This document shows, in pieces, positions 1 to 6,053 of a stretch of 6,053 bases of DNA. Origin of the DNA: Desulfuromusa sp. (GTDB taxonomy: Bacteria > Desulfobacterota > Desulfuromonadia > Desulfuromonadales > Geopsychrobacteraceae). A model generated the notes under the pieces. That model made no database searches. It was not told where the DNA came from and saw nothing but the letters and a program-made list of their open reading frames with translations. The stretch covers positions 1 through 6,053 of the forward strand of contig JAGLDI010000135.1 in assembly GCA_023145655.1 (NCBI GenBank), read 5' to 3'. Position numbers and translations under genes: made by a program. The stretch's first letter is position 1. Each line of letters begins with the position of its first letter.

Positions 1-131
1 AGCGACATCCCCAGCTTATCAATCAACAGTGGCAACAACGGAGCCAAAAATGCGGAGAAGGTATCGTGGGCAAGGTGGGCGAGGGACAAGATCAGCACCT
101 CAGATTTTTTAAATTCGCTATTTAATTTCAC
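1..131 (-). CDS. MFS transporter, N-terminal fragment (runs off left edge)
   Basis: This is the first 43 codons of a minus-strand gene whose remainder lies beyond the left edge. The visible protein begins with a short polar lead (KLNSEFKKS) and continues into a hydrophobic first membrane helix containing LSLAHLAHDTFSAFLAPLLP, followed by LLIDKLGMS. The pattern H-x-x-H-D-T-F-x-x-F-L-A-P-L-L-P-L-L is typical of the first helix and loop of major facilitator superfamily exporters of the fosmidomycin-resistance-like (Fsr-type) group. That makes it an inner-membrane, probably proton-driven transporter; the substrate cannot be told from this fragment. The start is assigned to GTG at 131, because the frame has an in-frame TAG 27 bp upstream and no ATG between. 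The ribosome-binding site is weak (GGA about 8 bases upstream). A second GTG at 98 is possible but would have no spaced Shine-Dalgarno. It is transcribed divergently from the GST gene. Confidence 0.7.
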   Translation of the reverse strand, partial: MKLNSEFKKSEVLILSLAHLAHDTFSAFLAPLLPLLIDKLGMS

Positions 132-380
132 TACAGTTCCATTTTCAAGTTGATGCTATTCGGTGATGCGACCAGATAATATTTATAGAGTTTTTTATAT
201 GGTCTATTTCTACGCGGGGAGCATAGCATAAAGCAACAAGATTTCCTGACCAATCAGTCTGGACCTTGCAAAAACCGATTGCCCTTGTCTTTGGGGTATC
301 AAATCAGCTATTTTTACCGGCAAGTTTTCTCATCATCTAACATCTTCTGTTGCGACACCCTCGATAGAGAGTTTTTTTAA
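132..380. other. Divergent intergenic region between MFS transporter and GST genes
   Basis: This 249-bp stretch holds no credible gene on either strand. It must contain the promoters of both divergent genes, but neither is clear. On the plus strand a weak -35/-10-like pair (TTGTCT at 285-290, TATTTT at 309-314, 18-bp spacer) could serve the GST gene, with only 4 of 6 matches in each hexamer. On the minus strand the AT-rich stretch around 176-200 is the only plausible -10 region for the MFS gene, and no convincing -35 lies upstream of it. An imperfect dyad at 170-204 is listed separately. No tRNA-like, riboswitch-like or terminator-like structure was recognised. Confidence 0.6.
170..204. repeat. 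Imperfect inverted repeat in the divergent intergenic region
   Basis: The arms GACCAGATA (170-178) and TATATGGTC (196-204) are inverted copies with one mismatch in nine positions, around an AT-rich centre at about 187. It lies 39 bp upstream of the minus-strand MFS start and overlaps the only plausible promoter region for that gene. A transcription-factor operator is possible by position. However, an AT-rich dyad of this size can arise by chance, and no regulator gene is visible next to it. Confidence 0.3.
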
Positions 381-1031
381 ATGAAGTTAGTCATCGGCAA
401 TAAAAATTATTCCTCATGGTCACTTAGACCCTGGTTGTTGCTCTCAGCCTTCAAGGTTAAATTTATTGAAATCCAGGAGTCTCTAGCGGAAACAGGAATC
501 AAAGAACGCTTTGAACAATACTCCCCCTCCGGAAAAGTTCCAGTTCTCCTTGATCAAGAGCTCATCATCTGGGACTCGCTGGCAATTTGTGAATATATTT
601 CAGAGAAATATTTAGCCGGAAAAGGGTGGCCGGAAGATCTCAACAGCCGGGCAGAAGCAAGAGCCGTCTGTGCCGAAATGCATTCCAGCTTTATGGCACT
701 CCGAAATGAGCTGCCAATGAATTGCCGGGCAAGCCGAAAGTTAGACTTATCCAGCGCAGCAAAAGTTGATATTTCTCAGATTGACTCTATCTGGTCACAT
801 TATACGAAACAGAACTCCTCGATTGGCCCATGGTTATTCGGTGAATTCTCCATAGCCGATTGTTTCTTTGCTCCTGTGGCCTTCCGATTTTCAACCTACG
901 GAGTTTCTCTGTCAGAGTCGGCGCAAAAATATTCTTCCCGCTTACTTAAACACGCAAGTGTCATTGCCTGGCAGGAAGCGGCCCGGGCAGAAACTGAAAT
1001 TATTCCCCGGGACGAAGCCGGGACAGAATAA
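381..1031 (+). CDS. Glutathione S-transferase family protein
   Basis: This 216-residue cytosolic protein is the normal length for a bacterial GST. The N-terminal thioredoxin-fold domain (about 1-78) opens with IGNKNYSSWSLRPWLLL (residues 5-21), the signature of a bacterial GST subgroup in which the serines of the SSWS motif occupy the expected thiol-activating position. It continues with the cis-proline loop GKVPVLLD (51-58) and the glutathione-contacting D65-S66 in WDSLAICEYI. The all-helical C-terminal domain (about 88-216) contains the hydrophobic-staple/N-capping motif S157-I-A-D160 and the subgroup pattern FRFSTYG (168-174). Family knowledge suggests transfer to, or isomerisation or reduction of, a small substrate using glutathione or another low-molecular-weight thiol. 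The actual substrate is unknown. A weak ribosome-binding site (GAGAG, 367-371) sits 9 bases before the ATG. The gene is followed after 85 bp by rnj on the same strand, with no terminator visible between, so read-through is likely. Confidence 0.9.
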   Translation: MKLVIGNKNYSSWSLRPWLLLSAFKVKFIEIQESLAETGIKERFEQYSPSGKVPVLLDQELIIWDSLAICEYISEKYLAGKGWPEDLNSRAEARAVCAEMHSSFMALRNELPMNCRASRKLDLSSAAKVDISQIDSIWSHYTKQNSSIGPWLFGEFSIADCFFAPVAFRFSTYGVSLSESAQKYSSRLLKHASVIAWQEAARAETEIIPRDEAGTE

Positions 1032-1101
1032 ACAACAATCCATATTGAATCATCTTGACGTGTTAAATCAAAAAATCACCAGCAAATTGGCAGTTTTCTG
1101 C

Positions 1102-1107
1102 AGGGAG
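1102..1107 (+). promoter_or_regulatory. Ribosome-binding site of rnj
   Basis: AGGGAG lies 9 bases before the ATG at 1117 and fixes the start of RNase J. The remaining bases of the 85-bp gap (1032-1101) contain a TTGACG at 1055-1060 but no -10 element at a workable distance. I therefore see no convincing separate promoter for rnj here. Confidence 0.7.
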
Positions 1108-1116
1108 CAAACATAG

Positions 1117-2796
1117 ATGTCCGATAAACAAACTGAATCAGTCCATATTCTTCCCTTTGGCGGGATGGGTGAAATCGGAATGAATATGATGGCCATTGAA
1201 TATGGGGGTAAAATCCTGCTGATTGATTGCGGCTTGATGTTTCCAGAAGCCTACATGTTTGGCATCGATCTGGTTCTCCCCGATATCAAAGCCCTCGAAG
1301 AACGCCGTGAAGATATTGTCGGGCTGGTTTTGACCCACGGCCACGAGGATCATATCGGTGCGATTCCGTTTCTCTGGCGACAACTTGGGGAACCAGTCAT
1401 CTACGGAACCGGCCTCACCCTGGGATTGCTACACAATAAATTGAAAGAGTTTGAGCTGGATCAACAGGTTGAGTTGGTGCAGATCCAACCTCGTAAAAAA
1501 ATTGATCTGTTCCCTTTCGAGGTGGAACCCTACCGAGCCGCCCATTCCATTGTGGACGGAGTGGGTCTGGCAATCAAAACCCCCGCCGGGATCGTCATTC
1601 ATAGTGGCGATTTCAAAATTGACCAGACCCCGGTTGATGGCCAAACAACTGACCTGGCCCGGCTGGCAGAACTTGGTGAAGAGGGGGTTCTGTTATTGCT
1701 GGCCGATTCCACCAATGTTGAGAATGAGGGATACACCCTGTCAGAACGGAGTGTCGGAAAAGTTCTGGATGAGATGATTCCGCAATGTCCACAGCGGGTC
1801 ATTGTCGCGACATTTTCATCCAATATTCACCGAATCCAGCAGATTGCCGATGCGGCAAAAATTGCCGGTCGAAAACTTCTGATCAATGGTCGCAGCATGG
1901 TTAGTAATGTGGATATTGCCCGACAGTTGGGCTATCTGACTATCGCAGAAGAACAATTCATGGATCTGCGTGAGATGCGTGATCTACCACCGGAACAGGT
2001 TCTGATTATTACTACGGGCAGTCAGGGAGAACCATTAAGTGCCCTGATGCGGATTGCTCTGGGAGATCACAAGCAGATCAAATTAGAACCAGGTGACACA
2101 GTTATCCTGTCATCAAAGTTTATCCCTGGTAATGAAAAAGCAATCAGCGATTTGATTAATAACCTGTACCGCCGTGGAGCTGAGGTGTTTTACGAAAAAA
2201 CCAGTGAAATTCATGTATCCGGACATGCCAGTCGCGAAGAGTTGAAGCTGGTGCACAATCTGGTTAAACCGAAATACTTTGTCCCGATCCATGGTGAATA
2301 TCGCCATCTGGTCAAACATAAACAGTTGGCTATCGAAATGGGGCTACCACCGGAGAACACGCTGGTTCTTGAAAATGGTCAAAAACTCATTGTCAATACC
2401 GAAGAACTCAGATTGGGCGAGAGCTTTGAAACCGGTCGAGTGTTGGTCGATGGTAAGGGGGTTGGTGATGTCGGTAAAATGGAACTGCGAGATCGACGCC
2501 ATTTAGCCAACCATGGTCTGGTTATCCTGATGTTGGCAATTAACCAGTCAACGGGGGAAATTGTTCATGGCCCGGAAATTTTCAGCAAAGGCTTTATTCC
2601 GGAAGACAACCGGAAGAGTGATATACTGCTGGCCGAAGCAAAGCAGGCGGTCTGCAATCTGTTGCAGGAGCACAGTCAGGAAATGCTCAGTGATTGGGAA
2701 GAACTCCGTGTTGAAGTCCGCAAAGCATTGCGGCGTTGTTTCAACAAGCGAATTGCCAGGCGACCTTTAATTCTTCCTCTTATTTTACAGCTATAA
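1117..2796 (+). CDS. rnj: Ribonuclease J (metallo-beta-lactamase / beta-CASP)
   Basis: This 559-residue cytoplasmic ribonuclease has the usual length of RNase J. The family combines 5'-to-3' exonuclease and endonuclease activity on RNA and acts in mRNA turnover and rRNA/RNA maturation. The zinc-binding motif T-H74-G-H76-E-D78-H79 is intact. Further metal ligands are H143 (AAHSIVDG), D165 (HSGDFKID) and H392 (PIHGEYRHL). The beta-CASP insertion is shown by ADSTN (196-200), ATFSSNIHR (231-239) and TGSQGEP (300-306). The conserved S-G-H370-A-S segment helps hold the 5' end of the RNA. The C-terminal domain, roughly from 450, ends in the family-typical RRPLILPLILQL. All expected catalytic residues are present, so the enzyme should be active. 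Downstream, ftsK begins after 93 bp without an obvious terminator. The only uncertainty is whether the gene is transcribed with its GST neighbour or from a promoter I cannot see. Confidence 0.96.
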   Translation: MSDKQTESVHILPFGGMGEIGMNMMAIEYGGKILLIDCGLMFPEAYMFGIDLVLPDIKALEERREDIVGLVLTHGHEDHIGAIPFLWRQLGEPVIYGTGLTLGLLHNKLKEFELDQQVELVQIQPRKKIDLFPFEVEPYRAAHSIVDGVGLAIKTPAGIVIHSGDFKIDQTPVDGQTTDLARLAELGEEGVLLLLADSTNVENEGYTLSERSVGKVLDEMIPQCPQRVIVATFSSNIHRIQQIADAAKIAGRKLLINGRSMVSNVDIARQLGYLTIAEEQFMDLREMRDLPPEQVLIITTGSQGEPLSALMRIALGDHKQIKLEPGDTVILSSKFIPGNEKAISDLINNLYRRGAEVFYEKTSEIHVSGHASREELKLVHNLVKPKYFVPIHGEYRHLVKHKQLAIEMGLPPENTLVLENGQKLIVNTEELRLGESFETGRVLVDGKGVGDVGKMELRDRRHLANHGLVILMLAINQSTGEIVHGPEIFSKGFIPEDNRKSDILLAEAKQAVCNLLQEHSQEMLSDWEELRVEVRKALRRCFNKRIARRPLILPLILQL

Positions 2797-2889
2797 AAGT
2801 TTTTCGCTGGCACACGACAACAATAATCGGCTATTCTCCCACAATCAGTGACTTTTGACACACCTCAACCAATTGAAAAGTCTGTATTT

Positions 2890-5163
2890 ATGAGCAAAGA
2901 AATTCCAGAAGTCCCCACAGAAAATTGGATGCGTAAAGAGATTCTTGGGCTGATCTGGCTGGCTCTGGGTATTTTTCTCCTAGTCTGTCTCGGCAGTTAC
3001 AGTAACGACGATCCTTCATTCAACAACAATCTCAACCCTGACCAGATCAATAACCTGGTTGGAGTCTTTGGTGCCTACCTGGCAGATCTTCTTTATCAAG
3101 CATTTGGTCTGACCGCCCTGCTCTGGCCCCTCGGTTGCCTCAACCTGGCCTGGCGCTGGTTGAAGCTTCGCGAAGTCCATTTCCGTTTTATCCGACTGGT
3201 CGCTTTTTTGATCCTTCAGATAACCATTGGAGGATTACTGGCACTCAAATTTACCACCGTTCCCCTCTTTGGCAACCAGATCAATGAGGCCGGTGGAGCA
3301 ATTGGGCGAGTTTTGGAACAACTCCTCTCCCAATATCTCAATACAGGTGGTGCGGCCATTGTTCTTGTCGTCTTTTTCCTCGTCTCACTGATCCTGTCGA
3401 CACGTTTTTCTCTGGTGCTGTTTTTTGATGGCATCATGGAGCGTTCGGGGCGACGGATGGAGCGGCGGCGTGAAACCCGTAATGCACGTAAAGAACTCCG
3501 CAAAAAAGAAAAACAGATATTGGAGATCCATACTCCCACAATTATTCAACCTGAACCTAAAAAACTGATCACAACAAAGAATCCAAAAGGGAAGAAACAT
3601 AAAAAGACCACAGATGAAGAAAATCAGGTTACATTCTCCTTTCTCGAGGCTCCCGGAACTTATCATATGCCGGTCTCCTCACTGTTGAATCATGACGGTG
3701 GCGAACCCAAACCAATCGATCGTGACAGTCTGACCATGGCGGCCAGAATGCTGGAAAAGAAACTCCTAGATTTTGGGGTTGAAGGGGACGTCGTTGAAGT
3801 TAAACCCGGCCCGGTTGTCACCATGTATGAATTCGCCCCGGCTCCCGGGGTCAAGGTTAATAAAATTTCCAATCTGCAAGATGATTTGGCGATGGCACTA
3901 CAGGCAGTTTCCATCCGGATTGTCGCCCCAATTCCCGGACGGGGTGTCGTTGGGATAGAAATACCCAATAAAGATCGTGAAATTGTCTATCTGAAAGAAA
4001 TTATCGATTCGGAACCCTTCCGCAAAACAAGTGGTAAGTTGCCAATGGCGCTGGGTAAAGATATTTTCGGCCAGGTGGTCGTTTCTGACCTAGCTAAAAT
4101 GCCCCATCTGCTGGTGGCAGGATCAACTGGAAGCGGTAAATCTGTATCAATCAACACCATCATTCTTTCGCTCCTTTATCGTGCCACACCGGATGACATC
4201 CGACTCATCATGATTGATCCAAAGATGTTGGAGCTGTCGATTTACGAGGGGATTCCCCACCTGTTACTGCCGGTTGTTACCAACCCAAAGAAGGCATCAC
4301 TAGCCCTCGCCTGGGCAGTCCGGGAAATGGAACGTCGTTATCAGCTGATGGCGGATAAAGGGGTGCGAAACCTCGACGGTTACAACCGCAAGTTAGCCAA
4401 AGAGGCGAAAGATACCGAAAACCTGCCTCCGGAACCTGAACCTGTTGAAGATTTTCTTGACGCAGAGATGGAACCTTCAATTTCAATTGAATCAGAAGAG
4501 GAACTTGAGCACGTTCATCTCCCCTATATCGTCGTAATCGTTGATGAACTTGCCGACCTGATGATGGTTGCTGGCCGTGAGATTGAAGAATCAATCGCCC
4601 GCCTGGCACAGATGGCACGAGCTGCCGGAATCCATTTAATCCTCGCAACCCAGCGCCCCAGTGTTGATGTTATTACCGGGCTGATTAAGGCTAACTTTCC
4701 GACCCGGATCTCCTTTAAAGTTTTTTCCCGTACCGATTCACGGACGATCCTTGATTCAATGGGCGCTGAAACACTTCTCGGAATGGGAGACATGTTATTT
4801 CTTCCACCGGGAGTTGGCTATTTGCAGCGGGTTCATGGAGCGTTTGTTTCTGAACTGGAAGTTCAGCGAGTGGTTGACTTTCTCTCCAAGCAAGGGAAAC
4901 CAAGTTACGATAAATCGATCCTGAAAGTCCCCCCTGCAGCGGGGACTGATACCCCTGATGAAGAATATGATGTTCTCTGGGACGATGCCGTAAAGATTGT
5001 GACCGACAGCCGTCAGGCGTCTATTTCCATGGTTCAACGCCGCTTAAGGGTTGGTTATAATCGTGCCGCCAGAATGATTGAGAGGATGGAACAGGAAGGG
5101 ATTGTTGGTCCATCCGATGGAAGTGGCAAACCGCGTGAAGTTCTAGCCAGAAAAATAGAGTAA
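2890..5163 (+). CDS. ftsK: DNA translocase FtsK (FtsK/SpoIIIE family)
   Basis: This protein (757 residues from the chosen start) is anchored in the inner membrane at the division septum. It pumps chromosomal DNA and promotes terminus segregation and XerCD/dif resolution. Hydrophobic segments near 19-36, 57-88, 100-120 and 153-178 form the N-terminal membrane domain. A short, highly basic linker (about 185-240) replaces the long Pro/Gln linker of E. coli. The alpha/beta motor follows, with Walker A GSTGSGKS (411-418), Walker B VVIVDE (548-553), and LILATQRPSVDVITGLIKAN (583-602) downstream. The C-terminal gamma winged helix (about 695-757) contains RQASISMVQRRLRVGYNRAA (708-727), the DNA-reading part. 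An acidic, proline-rich loop (about 505-541) lies just before Walker B. The frame stays open back to GTG 2848 (771 residues). ATG 2890 is preferred because a weak GAAAAG lies 9 bases upstream and the N-terminus then starts close to the first membrane helix. ATG 2929 is a third option. Confidence 0.95.
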   Translation: MSKEIPEVPTENWMRKEILGLIWLALGIFLLVCLGSYSNDDPSFNNNLNPDQINNLVGVFGAYLADLLYQAFGLTALLWPLGCLNLAWRWLKLREVHFRFIRLVAFLILQITIGGLLALKFTTVPLFGNQINEAGGAIGRVLEQLLSQYLNTGGAAIVLVVFFLVSLILSTRFSLVLFFDGIMERSGRRMERRRETRNARKELRKKEKQILEIHTPTIIQPEPKKLITTKNPKGKKHKKTTDEENQVTFSFLEAPGTYHMPVSSLLNHDGGEPKPIDRDSLTMAARMLEKKLLDFGVEGDVVEVKPGPVVTMYEFAPAPGVKVNKISNLQDDLAMALQAVSIRIVAPIPGRGVVGIEIPNKDREIVYLKEIIDSEPFRKTSGKLPMALGKDIFGQVVVSDLAKMPHLLVAGSTGSGKSVSINTIILSLLYRATPDDIRLIMIDPKMLELSIYEGIPHLLLPVVTNPKKASLALAWAVREMERRYQLMADKGVRNLDGYNRKLAKEAKDTENLPPEPEPVEDFLDAEMEPSISIESEEELEHVHLPYIVVIVDELADLMMVAGREIEESIARLAQMARAAGIHLILATQRPSVDVITGLIKANFPTRISFKVFSRTDSRTILDSMGAETLLGMGDMLFLPPGVGYLQRVHGAFVSELEVQRVVDFLSKQGKPSYDKSILKVPPAAGTDTPDEEYDVLWDDAVKIVTDSRQASISMVQRRLRVGYNRAARMIERMEQEGIVGPSDGSGKPREVLARKIE

Positions 5164-5199
5164 CTTTCTCCTCTCTGGAAATCTGCTAACGACTCTATC

Positions 5200-5226
5200 T
5201 TGCTATTCATAGAGAAGCTATATACT
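5200..5226 (+). promoter_or_regulatory. Weak candidate promoter ahead of the small ORF
   Basis: TTGCTA (5200-5205) and TATACT (5221-5226, five of six matches to TATAAT) are separated by 15 bp, which is shorter than the usual 16-18. Transcription would start near 5233, about 30 bases before the ATG at 5263. No terminator separates this site from ftsK, so the small gene may instead be read through from ftsK. Confidence 0.3.
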
Positions 5227-5262
5227 CTTGACAAAATGCGGTTATCAAAAGGGAGGTCGGAG

Positions 5263-5472
5263 ATGGGACTGTACCGGCAAAATATAAAAATAAATGTTAT
5301 TTATAAAGATGGGACAAAAGATCAGGTCAGCCCTGCATTACTTAATACCCTGATTGACGCAAAACAAATCGAACAGTTTGAGCGTTCAAGTGGCTGGGTC
5401 AAGGTTGACAGTGACCAGATCCGTCATGTTGGAGCAACTGATTTCCCCGGTAAAGAACGGAGAAAAGATTGA
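5263..5472 (+). CDS. Small conserved-type hypothetical protein (69 aa), possibly GSU3473-like
   Basis: This encodes a 69-residue soluble protein with no signal peptide, membrane segment or cysteine. The start is set by a strong Shine-Dalgarno (AGGGAGG, 5250-5256) placed 6 bases before ATG 5263. An in-frame ATG at 5200 would add 21 residues but has no such site. The body runs INVIYKDGTKDQV, then PALLNTLIDAKQIEQFERSS, then GWVKVDSDQIRHVG, and the tail is charged (GKERRKD). This layout (a beta-strand pair with YKDGT, a helix with LLNTLI, then F-x-R-S-x-G-W-V-x-V and D-x-I-R) resembles short proteins I recall from Geobacter relatives under the name GSU3473 family. I cannot verify that here, and no biochemical function is known to me. 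The gene lies 99 bp after ftsK and 28 bp before a strong hairpin terminator, so it is the last gene of that transcript or a single-gene unit. Confidence 0.75.
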   Translation: MGLYRQNIKINVIYKDGTKDQVSPALLNTLIDAKQIEQFERSSGWVKVDSDQIRHVGATDFPGKERRKD

Positions 5473-5500
5473 TTTTCTCCTGATATCATTTAAAATTTCA

Positions 5501-5555
5501 ATTCAGATAAAACTTGAGCCGGTTGTTATGCAATCGGCTCAAGTTTTATCTGAAT
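5501..5555 (+). terminator. Long hairpin, probable intrinsic terminator after the small ORF
   Basis: Arms 5501-5521 and 5535-5555 are perfect 21-bp inverted copies. Pairing continues inward through a G-U wobble (5522/5534) and three more pairs (5523-5525 with 5531-5533), leaving a five-base loop TTATG (5526-5530). The GC-richer core (GAGCCG with CGGCTC) is followed by AAGTTTTATC and mirrored upstream by GATAAAACTT. It therefore has a short U-tract on the plus strand and an A-tract that would act as a U-tract on the opposite strand. The one wobble pair becomes an A/C mismatch in a minus-strand transcript, which suggests the plus direction is the functional one. It ends the ftsK/small-ORF transcript and separates it from lysC. 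Confidence 0.78.
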
Positions 5556-5576
5556 CCGCCAAACCTGAAAATAATT

Positions 5577-5605
5577 TTGACCGGCTGTGAGTTTTCTGAT
5601 ATTAA
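5577..5605 (+). promoter_or_regulatory. Candidate sigma-70 promoter of lysC (extended -10)
   Basis: TTGACC (5577-5582, five of six matches to TTGACA) is followed by exactly 17 bp and then TATTAA (5600-5605). A TGA triplet directly precedes the -10 at 5597-5599, giving the extended -10 form TGnTATnnn. Transcription would begin near 5612, leaving a leader of about 80 bases before the lysC ATG. That is too short for a lysine riboswitch, and I saw no such fold. The site lies directly downstream of the terminator, as expected for a new transcription unit. Confidence 0.5.
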
Positions 5606-5691
5606 AGTACATTCCTGAGATACTTGAGAGTCTACCAACAACCAACAGATAAAATTCAGTTGTTTCCCCGCTTTGGAAGAAGAGGATTGTT

Positions 5692-6053
5692 ATGGCACTG
5701 GTCGTTCAGAAATACGGTGGCACTTCAGTGGGATCTGTGGAACGGATCCGCAATGTTGCCAACCGGATTGCTAAAACTTTTGATGCAGGTAATGAGGTCG
5801 TTGTTATCGTTTCGGCGATGTCCGGTGAAACAAATCGCCTGGTCGCTCTCGCTGCGGAAGTGACCGAAACACCGAGTGAGCGTGAATACGATGTTCTGGT
5901 ATCGACCGGTGAGCAGGTGACAATCGCACTATTGTCGATGTGCCTGCAATCAATGGGCTACAATGCCAGGAGCTATCTGGGTTCGCAGATTCCCATGCTA
6001 ACTGATAAGGCGCACGCGAAAGCGCGGATCAAAAGTATTGCTGATGAAAATAT
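5692..6053 (+). CDS. lysC: Aspartate kinase (aspartokinase), N-terminal part, truncated by window edge
   Basis: The first 120 codons are present; the rest lies beyond the right edge. Aspartate kinase (EC 2.7.2.4) phosphorylates L-aspartate with ATP. This is the first committed step toward lysine/diaminopimelate, threonine and methionine, and it takes place in the cytoplasm. The amino-acid kinase signature K7-Y-G-G-T-S12 is intact, as are VSAMSGETN (40-48) and STGEQVTIALLSM (71-83), which form part of the substrate and nucleotide pocket. SYLGSQIPMLTD (94-105) is also typical of monofunctional LysC. The C-terminal ACT domains that give feedback control by lysine or threonine would lie outside the window, so the type of regulation cannot be judged. 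The ATG at 5692 is supported by GAGG (5682-5685) 6 bases upstream. A candidate promoter at 5577-5605 and the upstream hairpin indicate that lysC begins its own transcript. Confidence 0.96.
   Translation, partial: MALVVQKYGGTSVGSVERIRNVANRIAKTFDAGNEVVVIVSAMSGETNRLVALAAEVTETPSEREYDVLVSTGEQVTIALLSMCLQSMGYNARSYLGSQIPMLTDKAHAKARIKSIADEN

Noticed and set aside
868..1116. 82-codon plus-strand ORF overlapping the end of the GST gene
   Set aside because: It is in another frame inside a well-supported GST gene, its protein is low in conserved-looking features, and it has no ribosome-binding site.
2803..2822. TGGCAC at about 2809 as part of a sigma-54 promoter
   Set aside because: The required GC of the -12 element is missing at the fixed spacing from the GG.
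2855..2890. Perfect TTGACA at 2855-2860 as a -35 box for ftsK
   Set aside because: The nearest -10-like hexamer (TATTTA, 2885-2890) is 24 bp away and overlaps the start codon, so it cannot form a normal promoter.
4277..4648. 123-codon antisense ORF inside ftsK
   Set aside because: It lies entirely opposite the conserved FtsK motor domain and its Arg/Pro/Gln-rich translation is typical of an antisense shadow.
5193..5214. Inverted repeat CTCTAT / ATAGAG after ftsK as a terminator
   Set aside because: The stem is only six AT-rich pairs around a ten-base loop with no following T-tract.
5228..5233. Perfect TTGACA at 5228-5233 as a -35 box for the small ORF
   Set aside because: At 16-18 bp spacing the sequence is the GGGAGG ribosome-binding region, with no -10 element.
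5200..5262. Upstream extension of the small ORF to ATG 5200
   Set aside because: The strong AGGGAGG site 6 bases before ATG 5263 decides the start, and the extra 21 residues look like translated leader.
5354..5590. 78-codon plus-strand ORF running through the hairpin before lysC
   Set aside because: It overlaps the small ORF out of frame and translates through the terminator arms; it has no Shine-Dalgarno.
5606..5691. Lysine riboswitch ahead of lysC
   Set aside because: Only about 80 bases lie between the candidate transcription start and the ATG, and no lysine-riboswitch fold or conserved segments are seen.

Overview
The window looks like ordinary chromosomal housekeeping DNA from a Gram-negative bacterium, most probably a Desulfuromonadales-type (Geobacter/Pelobacter/Desulfuromonas-like) deltaproteobacterium. 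This is inferred from the style of the proteins: an RNase J in a proteobacterium-like setting, a compact FtsK, a short 'YKDGT...RSSGWV' protein of a kind I associate with Geobacter relatives, and a LysC N-terminus of that group's type. Base composition is moderate, with no compositional break. I see no IS element, integrase, CRISPR array, tRNA or rRNA.

Layout: positions 1-131 carry the start of a minus-strand MFS transporter that runs off the left edge. A 249-bp divergent intergenic region (132-380) holds an imperfect dyad but no gene. All later genes are on the plus strand: a glutathione S-transferase-family protein (381-1031), ribonuclease J (1117-2796), the DNA translocase FtsK (2890-5163), a 69-residue protein with a strong ribosome-binding site (5263-5472), a long hairpin terminator (5501-5555), a good candidate promoter (5577-5605), and the first 120 codons of aspartate kinase lysC (5692 to the right edge).

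The GST, rnj and ftsK genes are co-directional with gaps of 85 and 93 bp and no visible terminator between them, so they may be co-transcribed. They do not form one pathway: RNase J works in RNA turnover and processing, FtsK in chromosome segregation at the septum, and the GST-like protein in an unknown thiol-dependent role. The small protein closes this block, and the hairpin insulates it from lysC, which starts a separate unit for the aspartate-family amino acids.

I did not find a convincing undescribed system. The items most worth a second look are the unusually long perfect hairpin before lysC, the small orphan protein between ftsK and that terminator, the acidic loop in the FtsK motor, the uncertain FtsK start, and the overlapping mini-ORF/GTG arrangement at the start of the MFS gene.
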